This document shows, one piece after another, positions 10,365-23,270 of a DNA stretch of 64,000 nt. The DNA is from Stratiolaelaps scimitus. Lineage: Eukaryota > Arthropoda > Arachnida > Mesostigmata > Laelapidae. Where the stretch lies: the NCBI GenBank assembly GCA_019614645.1, contig JABWDB010000009.1:5499501-5563500 (forward strand), read 5' to 3'. The notes beneath the pieces are model-generated. The model was given only the letters and a program-made list of their open reading frames with translations. It was not told the origin of the DNA and did no database searches. A program made the position numbers and the translations under genes. The first letter of the stretch is position 1. Every line of letters begins with the position of its first letter.

Positions 10365-13113
10365 GGGAGACCACACTATGAAATCGTTGACGGATCGTAA
10401 CCGTCGCAGGAACTATGCACAGCAATGTTTATATAGTACGCGTCTTATATCTTATTGGCCAATCATATCTACTTATACAAAAGTCGCTGGCGTACACATG
10501 GCCACAAATAATGGGAAAGAACAAACTCCCGAAGTCCAGAAACCCAAATAATCCCCCCACCGTTGAGGCGGGAAGGGAAAACGCTACTTTCGAAGCCAAC
10601 CCCACACAATCCCATTGTATGGAGCCAACGCACAGAAATACAGCTGCCAATATATTCATTGGCAATTCACTCTGTCCACTCCTACCTATCTTCCCCGACC
10701 CCCCCCCCCCCCCGTACTCCACCGTCGCTGCCTGCCACCGCGGTCTCTGCACCGCTGTTGTGGTTCGGCCAGCCGCTCCCCATTGCGGCTGGGCGGGCCG
10801 GGACACATTCGAGGAGATATTAGAAAACATACAATAACGGACACTCCACCGTCACATCTATATCGTCGCAGATGGAAACGAGATGACCCCCCCTCCCGCG
10901 TTCCTGCTGCTGCTTCTTCTGCTGGTGCTGGCGACCGGCGGCCCAACCGAAGTAAACGGGGATCGATTTTCTTTACGAACGGAGAAGCGAACGAGGAACC
11001 GAAGATATGCAGCTTCAGCTGGCCGGTCTTTCTCTCTCTCTCTCTCTCTCACCATCTGTATGTCTGCGGCAGCTTCACGGTGTTGTCCTTTGGCCAGGCC
11101 GTTGTCAGGCAGGACCCGGCAGTTCCAACGTTCCCTATCAGGCGGATACGGCGAACGGAGGAAGGGACGATGCGTTTCGTCCCCAGCTCGGCGTCCTGCT
11201 GAGGCACATATGGGGGTGGAGGAACACTACATATTATATATATATATATGGGTACATCTGCAGTGAGTGACACACAGGCTCGAGACTGGTGCTTCCTCCT
11301 TCCGAGAGCTCCATTATATTCTCATCTGGGCGGAAGAAAAGTAGAAGAGAGAAAAATATACTTCGCTCACGACCTCTAAACTTTGTTCTCCTCGATTAAG
11401 CGATTGGACAGTGGTCTCCACCGTGCTGCACTGCTGCTGCTGCTGCTACATCGGTCAATGTTGGTGGACAGCGAGCTCGAAGCGAAAAGCAGCGCCGGGG
11501 TACCACAAGCGTGGCAATGGCGGGCCGAATGACGTCGATGAGAATCGCATGAGGTTAGTTGCTACGGCAAGACCTAGAATCACCCAGGATGAACTAGGCC
11601 AGCCGAAAGATTCGTGCAGCATCTGCCCTGACTAGAGAAAATCTACGATGAACACGAGATGAAGGAGCGTGGGGGGAGGTCGGGGACACTGCGTGCCCAG
11701 TATAGCGTCGAGATAAAGTTCTTTGACGATCGCAGATTGCGCCAGGACGGCCGAGAGGACAGAAGGCGATATATAATATATATGGCTCCAGAGTTTTCGC
11801 CTCCACTGCTGCAGAGAGACTTGAGAGCCGTCGTGGGAGGTAGCTAAAATCTCTCTTCTATAACGTTCGGGCAATAACTCAAGTGAGTTGTTCGCGTTGC
11901 TCGGTGTGTGCTCATGACGAGCTTATCATTTGCTTCGTTGGAAGCGAGGAAGCGGATACCATTGGGGGCGTCTTGGTAATGTCCAATTGAAGACTATTCA
12001 CTCAAGCATTGTTGGGTATGTGCACGATCGTACTGGATGACCATGAACCGTGAGAATCTTCACCCCGAAATCACTCGAAATTTAACAGAAAATATAACTG
12101 TTGGAATAATAGATAATGCAACTAAGACCACCGAGCAGGGGACGAGTACGGTCTATTTGGTGTTTCTCATCCAACTGGTGCTTCTGCTGCGAAACCGTTC
12201 GGCAGCTGCGCCGCCTGATGTCTCCCGAAGCCGCAGCGACGAGCCGTGCGCGACATCACGGTCTACCTGGTTAGCGAACGCTGGGTCCGGATCGAATTCA
12301 ACGGGAGGGAGGTCATCTTCATGCGCACGAGCTCGGTCAGTATCACCGCGACAATTCATAGGCCTCGAAGTTTGATTGGCGTAGCGGAGTCGGTATCGCG
12401 TCCCCGTCACTCCTGTACACTACACGATCGCTGGAGGATAGCTGTGCAACGGGACAGTTCAAACATCATTTGGTGGAGTGCCTGTGTCCCAGGCGCCGTG
12501 TGTCGCCTGAATGGCCCCATCAATTCCATCCCCCCAACCCCCGAGTGTCCCCGACCCCGTCAGCGCCATCGAGTGGTGACCACCACGTAGCATACGTTCG
12601 GGCTCGAACCGAATGTTGCTTCAGTGTGCCGCATGACTCGGAACAGCAACGCCGAGGGCCCCGGCTGGAGACGTCTCGTGTCCATGCCACGCAACACTGG
12701 TCTTTGACTTCATCATCAATAGCTTTGTTTCGTGGTTACGGCTGCCTCGCAAACTGCGTGCACTGTGCCCCTCCGATCCGTCGTCCGCTTGCTCACATAA
12801 GCATCTGTTCCACCAGTTGTAGCGAGACTCGGCGAGCATTGGCGGGTGAGGTGGACATATCGTGGGCGTTTGTTCGTCGTGCGCGATAGGCCGTCGAACA
12901 TTGGACGATGCGTTGTATGGTAATTGACATTTTTCAGCAATAGCGGCCTCCGGCAACGCGCTCCACCGCCGACCCCCCCCCCCCACGCCCCCCTCTGCAG
13001 GCGAGAGCCCTATGAAACCCGCGTACAACCACTCCGTAGCGTGTCCGTTCAGCTAACTTAGCGACACCCTAGTTTCCCAGTGAGGGTCCAAGCGAACAAG
13101 TCGAGGGAACCGC
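10365..13113. other. Gene-poor stretch with C-runs and CT repeats
   Basis: No gene is recognised. It contains a C15 homopolymer (10699-10713), a (CT)n run (about 11030-11050), a short TA tract (11235-11249), a CTG run (11430-11445) and another C-run near 12973-12983. Around 12219-12360 both strands stay open and the plus frame has a mixed, protein-like composition, but no family can be named, so I do not call an exon. Confidence 0.55.
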
Positions 13114-13178
13114 AGACACGAGGGGCCTCGAACCACTGATCTATCAGTCGAGACGTGCGCTCTCTGGGGGACGTGTGT
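13114..13178 (-). pseudogene. tRNA-derived element, shortened
   Basis: Read on the minus strand, a near-consensus RNA polymerase III B box, GGTTCGAGGCC, lies at 13134-13124. The predicted acceptor strands (13178-13172 with 13120-13114) pair at 6 of 7 positions, and the T stem pairs at 4 of 5. The unit is 65 nt, about 8 nt shorter than a normal tRNA, with the loss in the D-arm region. The anticodon arm does not fold properly. It is therefore a tRNA pseudogene or the head of an old tRNA-derived SINE. No SINE tail like that at 23.4 kb follows. Confidence 0.5.
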
Positions 13179-13439
13179 CCCATTCCGCGATCAGTATGAT
13201 CTCACATTGTACACTTGATGTCTGTATACGAATTGATAGCTGCTGTTGTCGCTAGGCTGTTGTCTTCACAATGATCGTCAGCGTAATGATATTGATGTTG
13301 TTACTTGCTTTAAATCCACAGTAGTTCCACCCATCATCCGTACGGTTCTAATGACCGAATAGTCGTAATGTGATAGATATATAAGCAATGAAACAACAGT
13401 CTGCAGATAAACCCAATGTTATCGTCATGATCAATAAGG

Positions 13440-13440
<1 letters not shown>

Positions 13441-13482
<42 letters not shown>
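13441..13482. repeat. (TA)21 tract
   Basis: Forty-two bases of uninterrupted TA. Flanks AAGGC and ATACAACTC are not inverted copies. Confidence 0.96.
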
Positions 13483-13485
<3 letters not shown>

Positions 13486-14600
13486 CAACTCGACATTATA
13501 GAATAGTGTTCTAGTTTTGTCGTAAGCTAACATTGCGTGTAAGCATTGGCCACTATCGGCAGGTTTCAGTTATGATTATGCTGTATATCCCTAGAGCAGG
13601 TTGATGATAGCTGACCGAGTTCATCTGTTGGCTCACGCCAACATGGCTCCAGCGTAAGACGATTATGGGGGATCTATACAATAGTTGCGTTTTCATATTA
13701 GCGCAGACAACCTTTTACGAATGTAGTTTTTTTTAGCTTTTGGTCCGTAGCGGTGGACTGGTATATTTCGACTTTTATGTCGCGTTCTGTTCTCCGTGTG
13801 TCTTGGTGTACTCAGGATAACCTCTGTGAGGCACTCACCTGAAAAACGATACAGAGAAAAATGAACTGTTAGAGAATTCGTACACACCGCCAAATATCGC
13901 ATACATGGCCAACAGCGCGCGATGTACGCAGCCAGAATTCATATTGAAGAAATGCACCGATCAGTATCGTGGTTATTGCACGATCACATATTACATCTGA
14001 AACCCCAAACGAATCCGGCCCTATCAATCCCTCTGCACGTTCGACGTTCTTGATAAATTCGTTCGAGTGCAGATACCACCCTATAGCATAACTACGGACT
14101 TCGGACGATACATGTCATCCCATACCGCACGTACAGTATTAACACACATAGGTGTAATGCAAACAATCGCATAACAACACAGGAAACCTCTCACTGAGTA
14201 AGCCGGCCGACTTCGGATGCGGCGAAGCGGGGTCGAGCAACGGCGTGCCGGCCCCATCGTCGGCACCACCGTAGATAGCCAGGTAATTTGTTCACAATGT
14301 CAGTTCTTTGTCATCATCATCATCGTCACAATCATCGTCATCAGCAACAGCAGCTTCACAAAGCAGCAGCAGCAGCAGCAACAACAGCTCAGTGGAAGCG
14401 CCGCCGCAGCAGCGGGAGAAGCACGGCGTGCCTCCTCGATTGGACCGGTGGCTGGACGGGCAAGTTGGCTGGCCAAACAGAACAAGAGGAGGAGAAGAAA
14501 AAAATCGCGGAGCGAACCCCGCTGCCAGCTACCGCCACAGGCACGGCCACCGCAGAGTGACGCCGGATGATGGCTGCGTAACCATCGTCGTTGTTGTTGC

Positions 14601-14601
14601 C

Positions 14602-14635
<34 letters not shown>

Positions 14636-14641
14636 CTGCTG
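14601..14641. repeat. CTG/TTG triplet tract
   Basis: An imperfect CTG array interrupted by GTTGTT. It is open in several frames on both strands and inflates the surrounding open frames. Confidence 0.9.
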
Positions 14642-15631
14642 CGGCCATTGATGCTGCCGCTGTCGTTCGTTCCTATGCCCCGCGCTCGTCGGCTTCTGAC
14701 ATTCTTCAGAAAAAAAAAGAGGTAATTAAGACGCGGTCATCAATTGCAAAATCGAGAACAAGACGAAGAAGAAGAAGATCGCAAGGGCGAACGCCATCGG
14801 GATCGCCAACAGAACGAGCAGCAGCAGCACCAGCCGTAAGGGGAAGGGGCGCCGGAGACGAAGAGCAAGGAGCTAAAAAAAAAGAGGCCGAAGAGAGGAG
14901 GGGGACAGAGGACGACAAAGAGATAGAGATTCCCGAAGGACCCAGAAAGGAGCTAGGAGCAGGGGTAGAGAATTAGGAGAGTAGACGATGGGAGCCCAGA
15001 GCGACACTGGAGATACGACGCCGCAGCACCTACCGCCAGCAGTCTCTACCAGTGGTGGACGGAGGCGCATACACGCAAACGCTACGATCGGCTATATACA
15101 CGGCGACAACGACGAAGAGGGACCACAAGAAAAAGAAGCCATCCCAGACGTCCATTGCTGCTAGCGTCCGGCAGCGAATGCGAAAGGCCAACGGAAGAGG
15201 ACCGCAGCAGCACGATCACTTCTGCTTCGGCTGATGACGATGATTCGGGACGTTCGAACGGACCACCGAATGGTCGCTGGCAACCAGCCTCCGTCGGTCA
15301 GATATATCGCATTAGTATTATTACGATGACGTTGCTATAGCCGATGTTGTTGTTGTTGCTGCTATGGTTGTTTTAGTGGTAGTGATCAAGCCAGGATAGA
15401 GCTGGTGATCCACTTTGCGACGACAAAGATGAAAGCCAACGACATTAGTGTAATCATTAGAGGTTTGACCATCATCCCAGCAAGCTATCATGTACACTGT
15501 AGGGCGACCATATTGACTTGACAGTGATTGATGTCCGGCGCATCTTAAAAATATCTGTCACATATTCTTGTTTTTTTATCTTTTTTCTATCTCTCTCTCT
15601 CTCTGTCTTTTTTCTCTGTTTCTCCATGATC

Positions 15632-15634
<3 letters not shown>

Positions 15635-15670
<36 letters not shown>
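15635..15670. repeat. (TA)18 tract
   Basis: Thirty-six bases of TA preceded by a CT-rich stretch of about 70 bases (15567-15634), making a compound pyrimidine/TA microsatellite. Confidence 0.95.
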
Positions 15671-15673
<3 letters not shown>

Positions 15674-18178
15674 TGTTTTTAACAAAGAAAATCTAGCACG
15701 GCCAGAACGAACCCTCTTGGTCTATCCGTCTCCCTCCGCCCCTTCGCCCGCTTTGTTTCGCCGTGTGCTCCATATTGCTATTACATAGATACTATTACAT
15801 TTATGCACGTCGTCAGTGGATCCGTATAAGTCTCCATTCCTTCCCCCATAGCAGCCCAACGGGCATGGATTGCGAGGATTCGTAAGCGGGAATCCCTTGC
15901 AAAGGGCCTTGCATGGAAGCGCCGGGGACGACGATAACGCCAACGAACGAAACGCCAAGGAAGCACTTTTAACCGAGCGCATGGCGATGTGTAAGTGCAG
16001 CGTGTCACGGTAAAGGATCGTATCCACAGCTTCGTTCCCTGGGCGCGACGCGTGTCGTGTCCCGAACACCCCTTTCGGCACTCTATATCCCTCTGTTCCC
16101 GTACTGATCTCTCGGCCTAACTTGACACTGCACAACTGTGAAGCTCTAGGAGGAGAGACAGCAGCAAGTGTAGTGGCGTCAACGCCACGGACGGAGACGA
16201 ACTAGTGCTGGTGGTGGTGGCCCTCGCGGCAGCCGAAGCGGCTGTATTACCAGTAGAGCGATGGCGGCGGTGGTGGTGGTGGCGGCGTCGTCGTCAGCAG
16301 CTGCTGCTGTGACTCTGAGACTTGGCCACCCCTTAGTTTTCCCCTGTGCGTCCGGCGGACGGCCCAATGCGGCGACGGCCGGCGGTGTGTCTAATGTATC
16401 TGCCAACGTTCCCCGTCCGTCTCGCGTCCCATTCCTCTACGTCGCACTTGCCTGCGCCGCAGGGTGGTGGTCCATTTTGCGATTTCCAAGTAGAAGCTGC
16501 TGCTGCTGCTGCTATTGTCTCTGCTGGGGGCAGTATAAGGCCGTAAAGGAGTAAAGGGCGCACTGCACGGAATGGTACCTACTATAGCGAAGAGGCGGAA
16601 GGGGTCCTTGGTCTCAGCTAAAACGAAGCCGGTGGTGGAGTGCCCGTCGCCCGAGGAGCAAAGAAAAAAAAAAAAGGAAAACCCAATATTCGTCGTCGTG
16701 TCGAGGAGACAAGGCGGAATAGGGGAGGCGGATAGGAGCGAATGAGACCGAAGCAAGAAGCGCAAAACAGCGAACAATTCCATCTGGGCAAATTGTATCG
16801 TTAATAATCCACGTCGCCCAGAGAAGCTCTCGGCGCTTTCTGCCTCGTCTTGTCCCTTTTCTCCTATATCTGCTTCCTTAGCGTACGCCTTTTACAGATC
16901 TTTTCTTCTGTTCTATGTCGAGGAGGAGTTGCAGAGAGGCCTTCGTCGTCCTATCGCTCTATCTCTCTGACTCGAGCGCGGCTGGGGGAGCAAACTTGTA
17001 GTTGGAGTCTGCCAACACAAATCCTTTATTTCGACGCGTGCACTCCTCTCCGTTGCGTTCCGTTCTCCACTGGGCTCGTGCCAGTGGAGAACTACGGTGC
17101 TAGCATAGCCGAGCCTGTGAGCTCCGCAGCGCCCCGAAGGGACCGCGCTGGCTGAGCGAGGCGAGGTCCCACCGAGCCCAGAAGCCCGTTCTGCCGTCAC
17201 CCGTATTTCTCTCGGTTCTCTTTTAGCATTCTCCCACTACTACTGCTGCTGCTGCTGCTGCCACCAGCTCTATAAGTCTCTCCTCGTCTTCTCATATTTT
17301 CCTCAACGGCAGTGAGGCGATCAGTGGCAGCGGCGGCGGCCGCCGCTACTACTTCTGTTGCTGGCGTTGATCTCACCAGTGTTCCTCCTAGTGCCTTTGA
17401 AGCCTCTGCCAGTGCTGTTGCTGCTGCTGCCACTACCGCCATTAAACCTGTTTTTCGTCGCCGTCGTCGTCGACCCTAAACGAAGGGATCTAAAACACGC
17501 AAGCCGCCTGATCCCCGAAGAGCAGGGTTGACGCTACTCTTCCATACCATTCCACATTCCCCACCTCCTCCCTCCTAAAGGCTCGGTGGCGCACTCGACA
17601 TCAGCCAGACGAAAGCCTACCACAGAGAGATCTCTACAGGGATCTACCCACCCAGCCGCTAGTTATATGTATGCAGTTCCGCTGGTGGGTCGCGTTAGCT
17701 GGTGGGGGTTCTGGCAACAGGAGTGATTGGCGCGGATTTCGACAAGACTCTGCCACGGCATTATGGTATGGTAAGTACGACGCAGCGAGGTATGATTGCT
17801 AGTCCCCAATAGCTTCGCGCGCTGGTATTTTTATTCGCGGCGCTGTCGTTCTTGCCGTCATATTTCCCCTATCTGTTCATATCTATCCTTGTATATATAT
17901 ATACCCGCTCGGCAACAGTGTCTCTTGCCATTATCGTTTTATCTGGTACAATGCCATGAGACAACAAAGACACACTTCGTGCGGCAGTGGGAGACCCCCG
18001 CTTCGATATCGAACAACAGCAGCTAAGAACCCAAGCCGGGTGAAACCGGCGAGCGACGAAGAACGGACCGGGAAAGCTACCATATCCCCGTGTACGCAAT
18101 CAAGAGATCACAGCTAATGCCTCTAATGTACTCGCTATGCGGCCGGGGGTGCGGAGTGTCTAGCGACATACATGGGAA

Positions 18179-18197
18179 TTAACGTCGTCGACGTTAA
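18179..18197. repeat. 19-bp palindrome with 1-nt centre
   Basis: TTAACGTCG (18179-18187), a central T (18188), then CGACGTTAA (18189-18197): perfect 9-bp arms. It contains two ACGT cores, as in bZIP-type sites, but no gene context lets me assign it as an operator. Confidence 0.8.
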
Positions 18198-18302
18198 AGT
18201 ACATTATTTGGAGAACGCGGACCAAATACGAAGTCGCTCGGAGCCCCTCAGCTCGTCTGTTCGCGGCAGGCGCTCTTCAAAGAAAGCGCATGCATTGTGT
18301 TG

Positions 18303-18330
18303 TATATATATATATATATATATATATATA
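18303..18330. repeat. (TA)14 tract
   Basis: Twenty-eight bases of uninterrupted TA following GTGTTG. No inverted flanks. Confidence 0.95.
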
Positions 18331-18741
18331 CTATGGGTTAGCGGTATATTTATACCAGAATGCACACAAGATGGCGTGTGCCTACCTTTCATTACAAAGA
18401 TTACCGCTCTCACAGCTCACCCGACGAAGGATACAACAACAAGATAATCTATTGCTATTAGCTTATTGCCGCGATCTTCGGGTTTGTCACGCGGGGCTGA
18501 CATTAGTGTCACAGGTAATATGTTCCTGGAGAGGACACATATGATGGTGGCCATCAGGCCCGCCAGTTGTGCATAGCAGCTTGCCTTTGTGGAAATGGTC
18601 ATATTGGCGATATGTGATGACGCTGTTGTGTCCTGTAACTGGTTGGGCGACTTCTGCCGCAGTAGGTATTGCTATTATAGACATCGACGAGCCCCATCGC
18701 CTCCACCGACGTCGCGAACGATCGAGGGTCGATAATAACCC

Positions 18742-18764
18742 ATATATATATATGTATATATATA

Positions 18765-18801
<37 letters not shown>
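18742..18801. repeat. Interrupted (TA)n tract
   Basis: About 60 bases of TA broken by two G-containing steps (TATG and TGTG). The interruptions suggest an older array than the pure tracts nearby. Confidence 0.94.
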
Positions 18802-18803
<2 letters not shown>

Positions 18804-20476
18804 ATCTTCGTCGCTCGAGCGGTGGGCCACAAGCAAGCGGCGACTAAATTCAATTTAGAGAATTATCATACTTAAACGGCCTTATCAATTCGAGCGGAGG
18901 CAGGGGTTTCGAGAGGGGGCGAAGCAGAGTAGGGGTAGCGTATCTGCCGAATCGTCGTTGAAGTAGGAGCCATTCAGAGGGCCGCTATTCGAGAGGCATA
19001 TGGCCTTTGTTAGTAGGTTTCTGTTAGCGTGATATACATACGCACGCACATACACACACACATCTTTGCGCAGCCGTAGATAGAGACATTGGGACACGGT
19101 GTTCTCACGGACACACCCGAGAGCCGGAGTCGCCTACGACGACGACTATGAGAGCCCAGGTAGTACACCTCAGTATGTGGATGTGTGGCAATACTGTATA
19201 TAATATATATATACACATATATATATATATCCATATGCTCATCTATGAATATATGCGCTCAGGCATATGAAGGCACATTCATCGTTCGAATATGACAACG
19301 TCCAAGATGCAATCGCTAAGAGAGAGAGAGAAAGAGAGATACAAGTGAAACGATAAGGCGACCCGGACAAACAGCGACCGTACACGATGGGCGGCAGACA
19401 TAGAGCAAACATGTGTTGTAGCGTTCATTTGGCAAGTTCGAGTCTCCAGCATCCACTCACCTACCTTCACCCTACTGTACTGCCCCTCGCGTAGCGTTCA
19501 CTGTGAGCTGATAGCGACAATGGCCGGGAGAGCTTATGCAGCCGTAGCATTTGTTCATTGTTGTCTGTCACGACTGCCACCGTCAAATTTGGTCACATAT
19601 TTCAAACTTCGCCGTTTCGATGTGAGCTGCCGGTTGGCTCGACGAGTTCTCGGCGTTTTTTTTTTGCTGTTACCACCACCACCTACTATGCAACTACTGC
19701 TATTGCCGCTGCTGATGACGTCGGAATCCCTGTGGGACACTACACACGATGAGGGACTATAGAGGCCAGGCGGTTTGAGGGGTTCGCTGATATTTCCGCG
19801 TTCGTTCCCACTGCGCGTCTGCTTGTCCGTTCCGTTTCCTTGGACCCTCGACGTTGTTCGTTGAGTTGCGTTTTCCATCACCAGCAGCTTCCGAGTTTTC
19901 CTCGCTTCCAGCCAGCCAGACAGTAAGGCCCGCGAAGCAAGGCTTTCTTCTTGCCCAACTCCGCGTCGCCTGCCAGCAGCCAGCGTTTTCGCCACAGTGC
20001 TTCGATGGAGAAGCGGCGGCGGCGGCGGCAGCAGCACTGGCGTATAGATGGGTAGAATTTGGTAACGTTGGCTGTCCTAGTACATGTGGAAGGAAAAATA
20101 GAGATCGAGAAAGGTAGACGGGAGGACGAAAGACGGTAGCGGCGCGGGGTAGATTTCATGTTTTTCCATTTCGAAAACGCTCATGGAAGAATAGTCCATT
20201 TCCACCTCGATGTCGTCGTGCCGGTGTTGGCGGCCATCGGGCTGCTCGCATCTCGTCGGCTGGGGACGACGACGACGACGATCGCGATACACGATGACGA
20301 CTTGGCGAGGACGTAGAACGAGGGCAGGGGACACGCAAAGGGTCGTAGTGTGGGGGCACCAGCCGAGCCGTACGACAGCAGAGTGCCCCGGTCGCCTCGG
20401 GGATCGGGACGAAGGGCCGAAAGGCGACTACAGGCCGTAGGAAAATGGCCAAGATCACATATCACATAGATGCCGC

Positions 20477-21070
20477 TCACGCGGTCGCCGCAGGGACGTT
20501 CCCGGCGAAACGAACGTTACAACAACGTATGCGTGAGACGAGTAACAGGAGGAGACACATGGGGGTAACCGGGATGGAAGACCCCGTCTCCCCCCCCGGG
20601 GGGTACCGACGGCAAGATACCGACGGCTGAAGAAGGGGAAGGTCAAAGAAACGACGAGGTCCACGTACGACACGAGAACAGGGCGACGAAACTCGCCTAG
20701 CAAAGCAAAAGACAAGGCCATCCTGCGAGGAGCGAATGAATGCGCAAAAGTGAGGTGAGCAGAGTGAATGGGGGGGGGGGTCACACAGCCATGGCTGACG
20801 ATGGGGAACGTTGGCAGTAATACGCAGTGCGGTAGCAACAAACACTGGTATTCTTTTCCCCTCTGGATGGAATACATTGGCTATGACCGAAAATACGATG
20901 CCGTCGATGTCCAATAACGAAGGAGACCAACACAGGGACGATGTTGAGAGCGCGCGGGTGGCTGAGGCCGTGAAGGCAGAGGCTAACGTCGATCGTTGTA
21001 ACGTGGCCAAAACAAACACCACCCGGCGCTCGCCGATACGTCTCGATATGTTGGCGGGTCCCAATAACAT
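20477..21070 (-). CDS. Unrecognised open frame, 197 codons
   Basis: The longest minus-strand frame that is largely free of simple repeats, counted from the ATG at 21070. It encodes a mixed protein with a Ser/Ala/Thr-rich first third and a hydrophobic segment around residues 50-80, and no domain I recognise. It ends in a Leu/Val-rich then basic-Cys tail. It overlaps a G11/C11 run and a C-rich stretch, which argues against coding. No splice or promoter evidence ties it to neighbours. A chance frame in GC-balanced DNA is the most likely explanation. Confidence 0.1.
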   Translation of the reverse strand: MLLGPANISRRIGERRVVFVLATLQRSTLASAFTASATRALSTSSLCWSPSLLDIDGIVFSVIANVFHPEGKRIPVFVATALRITANVPHRQPWLCDPPPHSLCSPHFCAFIRSSQDGLVFCFARRVSSPCSRVVRGPRRFFDLPLLQPSVSCRRYPPGGETGSSIPVTPMCLLLLLVSRIRCCNVRFAGNVPAATA

Positions 21071-21228
21071 GGCCAGTGTGCTCGATATGGACGTACACAA
21101 AAGGTGCTGGCTGATCCTTTAAAGGCGTCACTGTCTACCACTCAAAAACTACTAAACAAGCCGTTCGTCTCGGGATCATGAGAACAGACATGATTATGGC
21201 GGCTCTTGTTCTTGTCGCTGTTCGGATT

Positions 21229-21231
<3 letters not shown>

Positions 21232-21270
<39 letters not shown>
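21232..21270. repeat. (TA)n tract, about 39 bp
   Basis: Uninterrupted alternating TA ending in CATATACACA. A plus-strand frame crosses it as Ile-Tyr repeats, which explains that frame's unusual length. Confidence 0.95.
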
Positions 21271-21276
<6 letters not shown>

Positions 21277-23270
21277 CACAGAGACGCTGCTTATGCACCG
21301 CGTGGCACTACAATAAAGTTTTGTTTGTATCATATTATTTTTGAGACAGTAACAGCAGACACCAGGCCATACGGTTTTTTCAAAAAAAACAATAACATCA
21401 GACGAGACGGCTGTTATACAAAGATACATAGGAAATTTTCCAACGTGCGAGTCTGTGAATCAACATTATCTAACAAACAGTTCGTTCGGTTGTCTCCGTG
21501 GAACACCCAATATCCCGGTCACCCGGCAGCGCGTCATCATCCACCATCACCCGCTGATCAAGTAATCAGAGTAAGGCTAGAGCAGAGGCTGCACAGTTTT
21601 TATTTCGTATCGTCATGCAGCGTCCGTTCCAGCAGCAGCAGCAGCAGCAACGATCTCAAATCGACCTATCGTTCTCGTTGGCTCTCTGTTGCGGACGCGT
21701 CTCTGAACGTTAACACTCCGATCTGTACTGGGTCGCTCGCTCGTCGGAACGGGCTGGACGGACCAGAGACCGGCGGATCGGGCAGGCCGAGCCGCCGGAG
21801 CAGCAGCTGCTGTTATTTTAATAAAGCGCCCGTCACATACGGCTGCTACTATAATAACTGTGTCAGCATCCATCTATTCCGTTGTTGTTCGAAGAGGAGC
21901 CCGCGAAAGATTGATTGGGAGCATAAATCAAGGCGGCAAACGGAAAAACCAAACGGAATCAGTATGAATACAACCAAAGAGAAAGAGAGAAGAGGGGGAG
22001 AAATGCCGTCGCAAGAAGCTAAGAGCACACGACAACAGAGAGGATCGTGGAGATCGACAATCGTAACCATGTCAGAGGCATCAGTCGTAGCAACTACCAC
22101 CGACTAAACACGGCGGCAGAGGTAGCTCTGTAGCTATTCTGTGTGAGTGCGCAGTCGAATGTTTCTAGCGTTTCCATCGATCGTCTATCCATCTATCGAT
22201 ATCACATGTATCGCTGGGTGGCATACGACAAAACGACAGAATCAGAGTGAGATTGGGCGGTCGACAGAACGCGAGAGAGGGAGGGTGAGAGAGAGAGTAG
22301 TTGAGGAAGTGGTGAGATCGGTTTCACCATCAGTCCACGTTCAAACGAACACGCCTGCTTCGCGCACCCATTGCTCTGGTCGTCAGCGTGAATATGAAGA
22401 CAGCGGACGAGGAGAGCGCCACATGAACGAGAGAAGGAGAAAAGTCGAGATCAGAGCGAGAGAGGCAACGGGTGACAAAGGGTGCCCTTGTTTGTTGTCC
22501 GCTGACAGGGGCTGCTCGCCCGCCCCCTGTCCTCCCCGCTTTCCAGCATAGGCTTTTCGTTCTGTGTATTCTCTCTCCCCTTCTCTTTCTGCCGCGCTTT
22601 CTTTTTTCTTTCTTTCTGTTCTATTACTGCCACATGCCGTTTACATGTAGCATCTCCTTCTTGAATTGTCCCTCGTGTTCCTTTACATCTGCGTTTCGCG
22701 TTTGGACGACGACGACAACAGCATCGATAACAACAACACTAACTGCAAAGAAAGAGAAGGGGATGAGTCTCGCGAATACGGCGACGATTCGACAGCGACT
22801 GGTTCGATATGCCTCCACCTCCCTGGCGAACGGGAAGAAAGGCAGCGAGGCAGGCACGCCCGCGCTTACAGCCAGGCATGTTTGGTGGTATCGTGGCGGT
22901 GGTTAGTAGGATCACTGCTGTGTCTTCTGCTTTCTTCTCTCTTAGAATAACCTATGAATCGGAATCATCACAACGACGTTGATGAGAGAGAGCGAGAGAG
23001 AGGAATAAGCAGTTCCAGAGCCTATCGAGATATAGAAGCACATGTGACCGTGGAACAGTGGCGAACGATATCGTAACAGTGGCGATCAATTCGAGGCAAA
23101 GCTCAAGAAGCTCTTGTGCGATATAGTGTTGCTTTTATATAGTGCTCGCTGCTGATGATGGGAGTGGATGTGGTCTCGATGTCGTTGTTGTTGCTGCTGC
23201 TGTTGCTGCTCCTGCTGTTGTTGATGTCCGCTCATATGTCGTGATTACAACAACCACTACGACTACTGTC

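Larger units (their letters stand above)
13179..18178. other. Gene-poor stretch with TA and CTG tracts
   Basis: No gene is recognised. Besides the listed repeats it holds TCA/CAG triplets (14309-14395), (CT)n at about 15590-15605 and a CTG run at 17238-17262. The 222-codon plus frame 14308-14976 is open because it crosses Ser, Ala and Val repeats encoded by triplets. The minus frame 15722-16135 (137 codons) is mixed in composition but matches no family I know. Confidence 0.6.
18198..23270. other. Gene-poor stretch
   Basis: No assured gene. Contents include TA tracts (listed), CA-rich DNA at 19040-19063, GA repeats near 19320-19340, GAC triplets at 20260-20283, a G11 run (20770-20780) and CTG/TTG triplets near 23183-23225. 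The longest plus frame of the window (21178-22107) passes straight through the TA tract as an Ile-Tyr repeat and shows no domain. The minus frame 20477-21070 is listed separately. Confidence 0.55.

Noticed and set aside
12219..12360. Protein-like plus-strand segment open on both strands
   Set aside because: Composition looks coding by eye, but several unrelated frames in the window look equally so. No family or clear splice borders could be named.
14308..14976. 222-codon plus-strand frame rich in Ser, Ala, Val and charged residues
   Set aside because: Its length comes from TCA, CTG and GAA-type triplet repeats in succession.
21178..22107. 309-codon plus-strand open frame, the longest in the window
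   Set aside because: It runs through the TA tract as an Ile-Tyr repeat and later through CAG triplets. The remainder has no recognisable domain and no coding-like signature.
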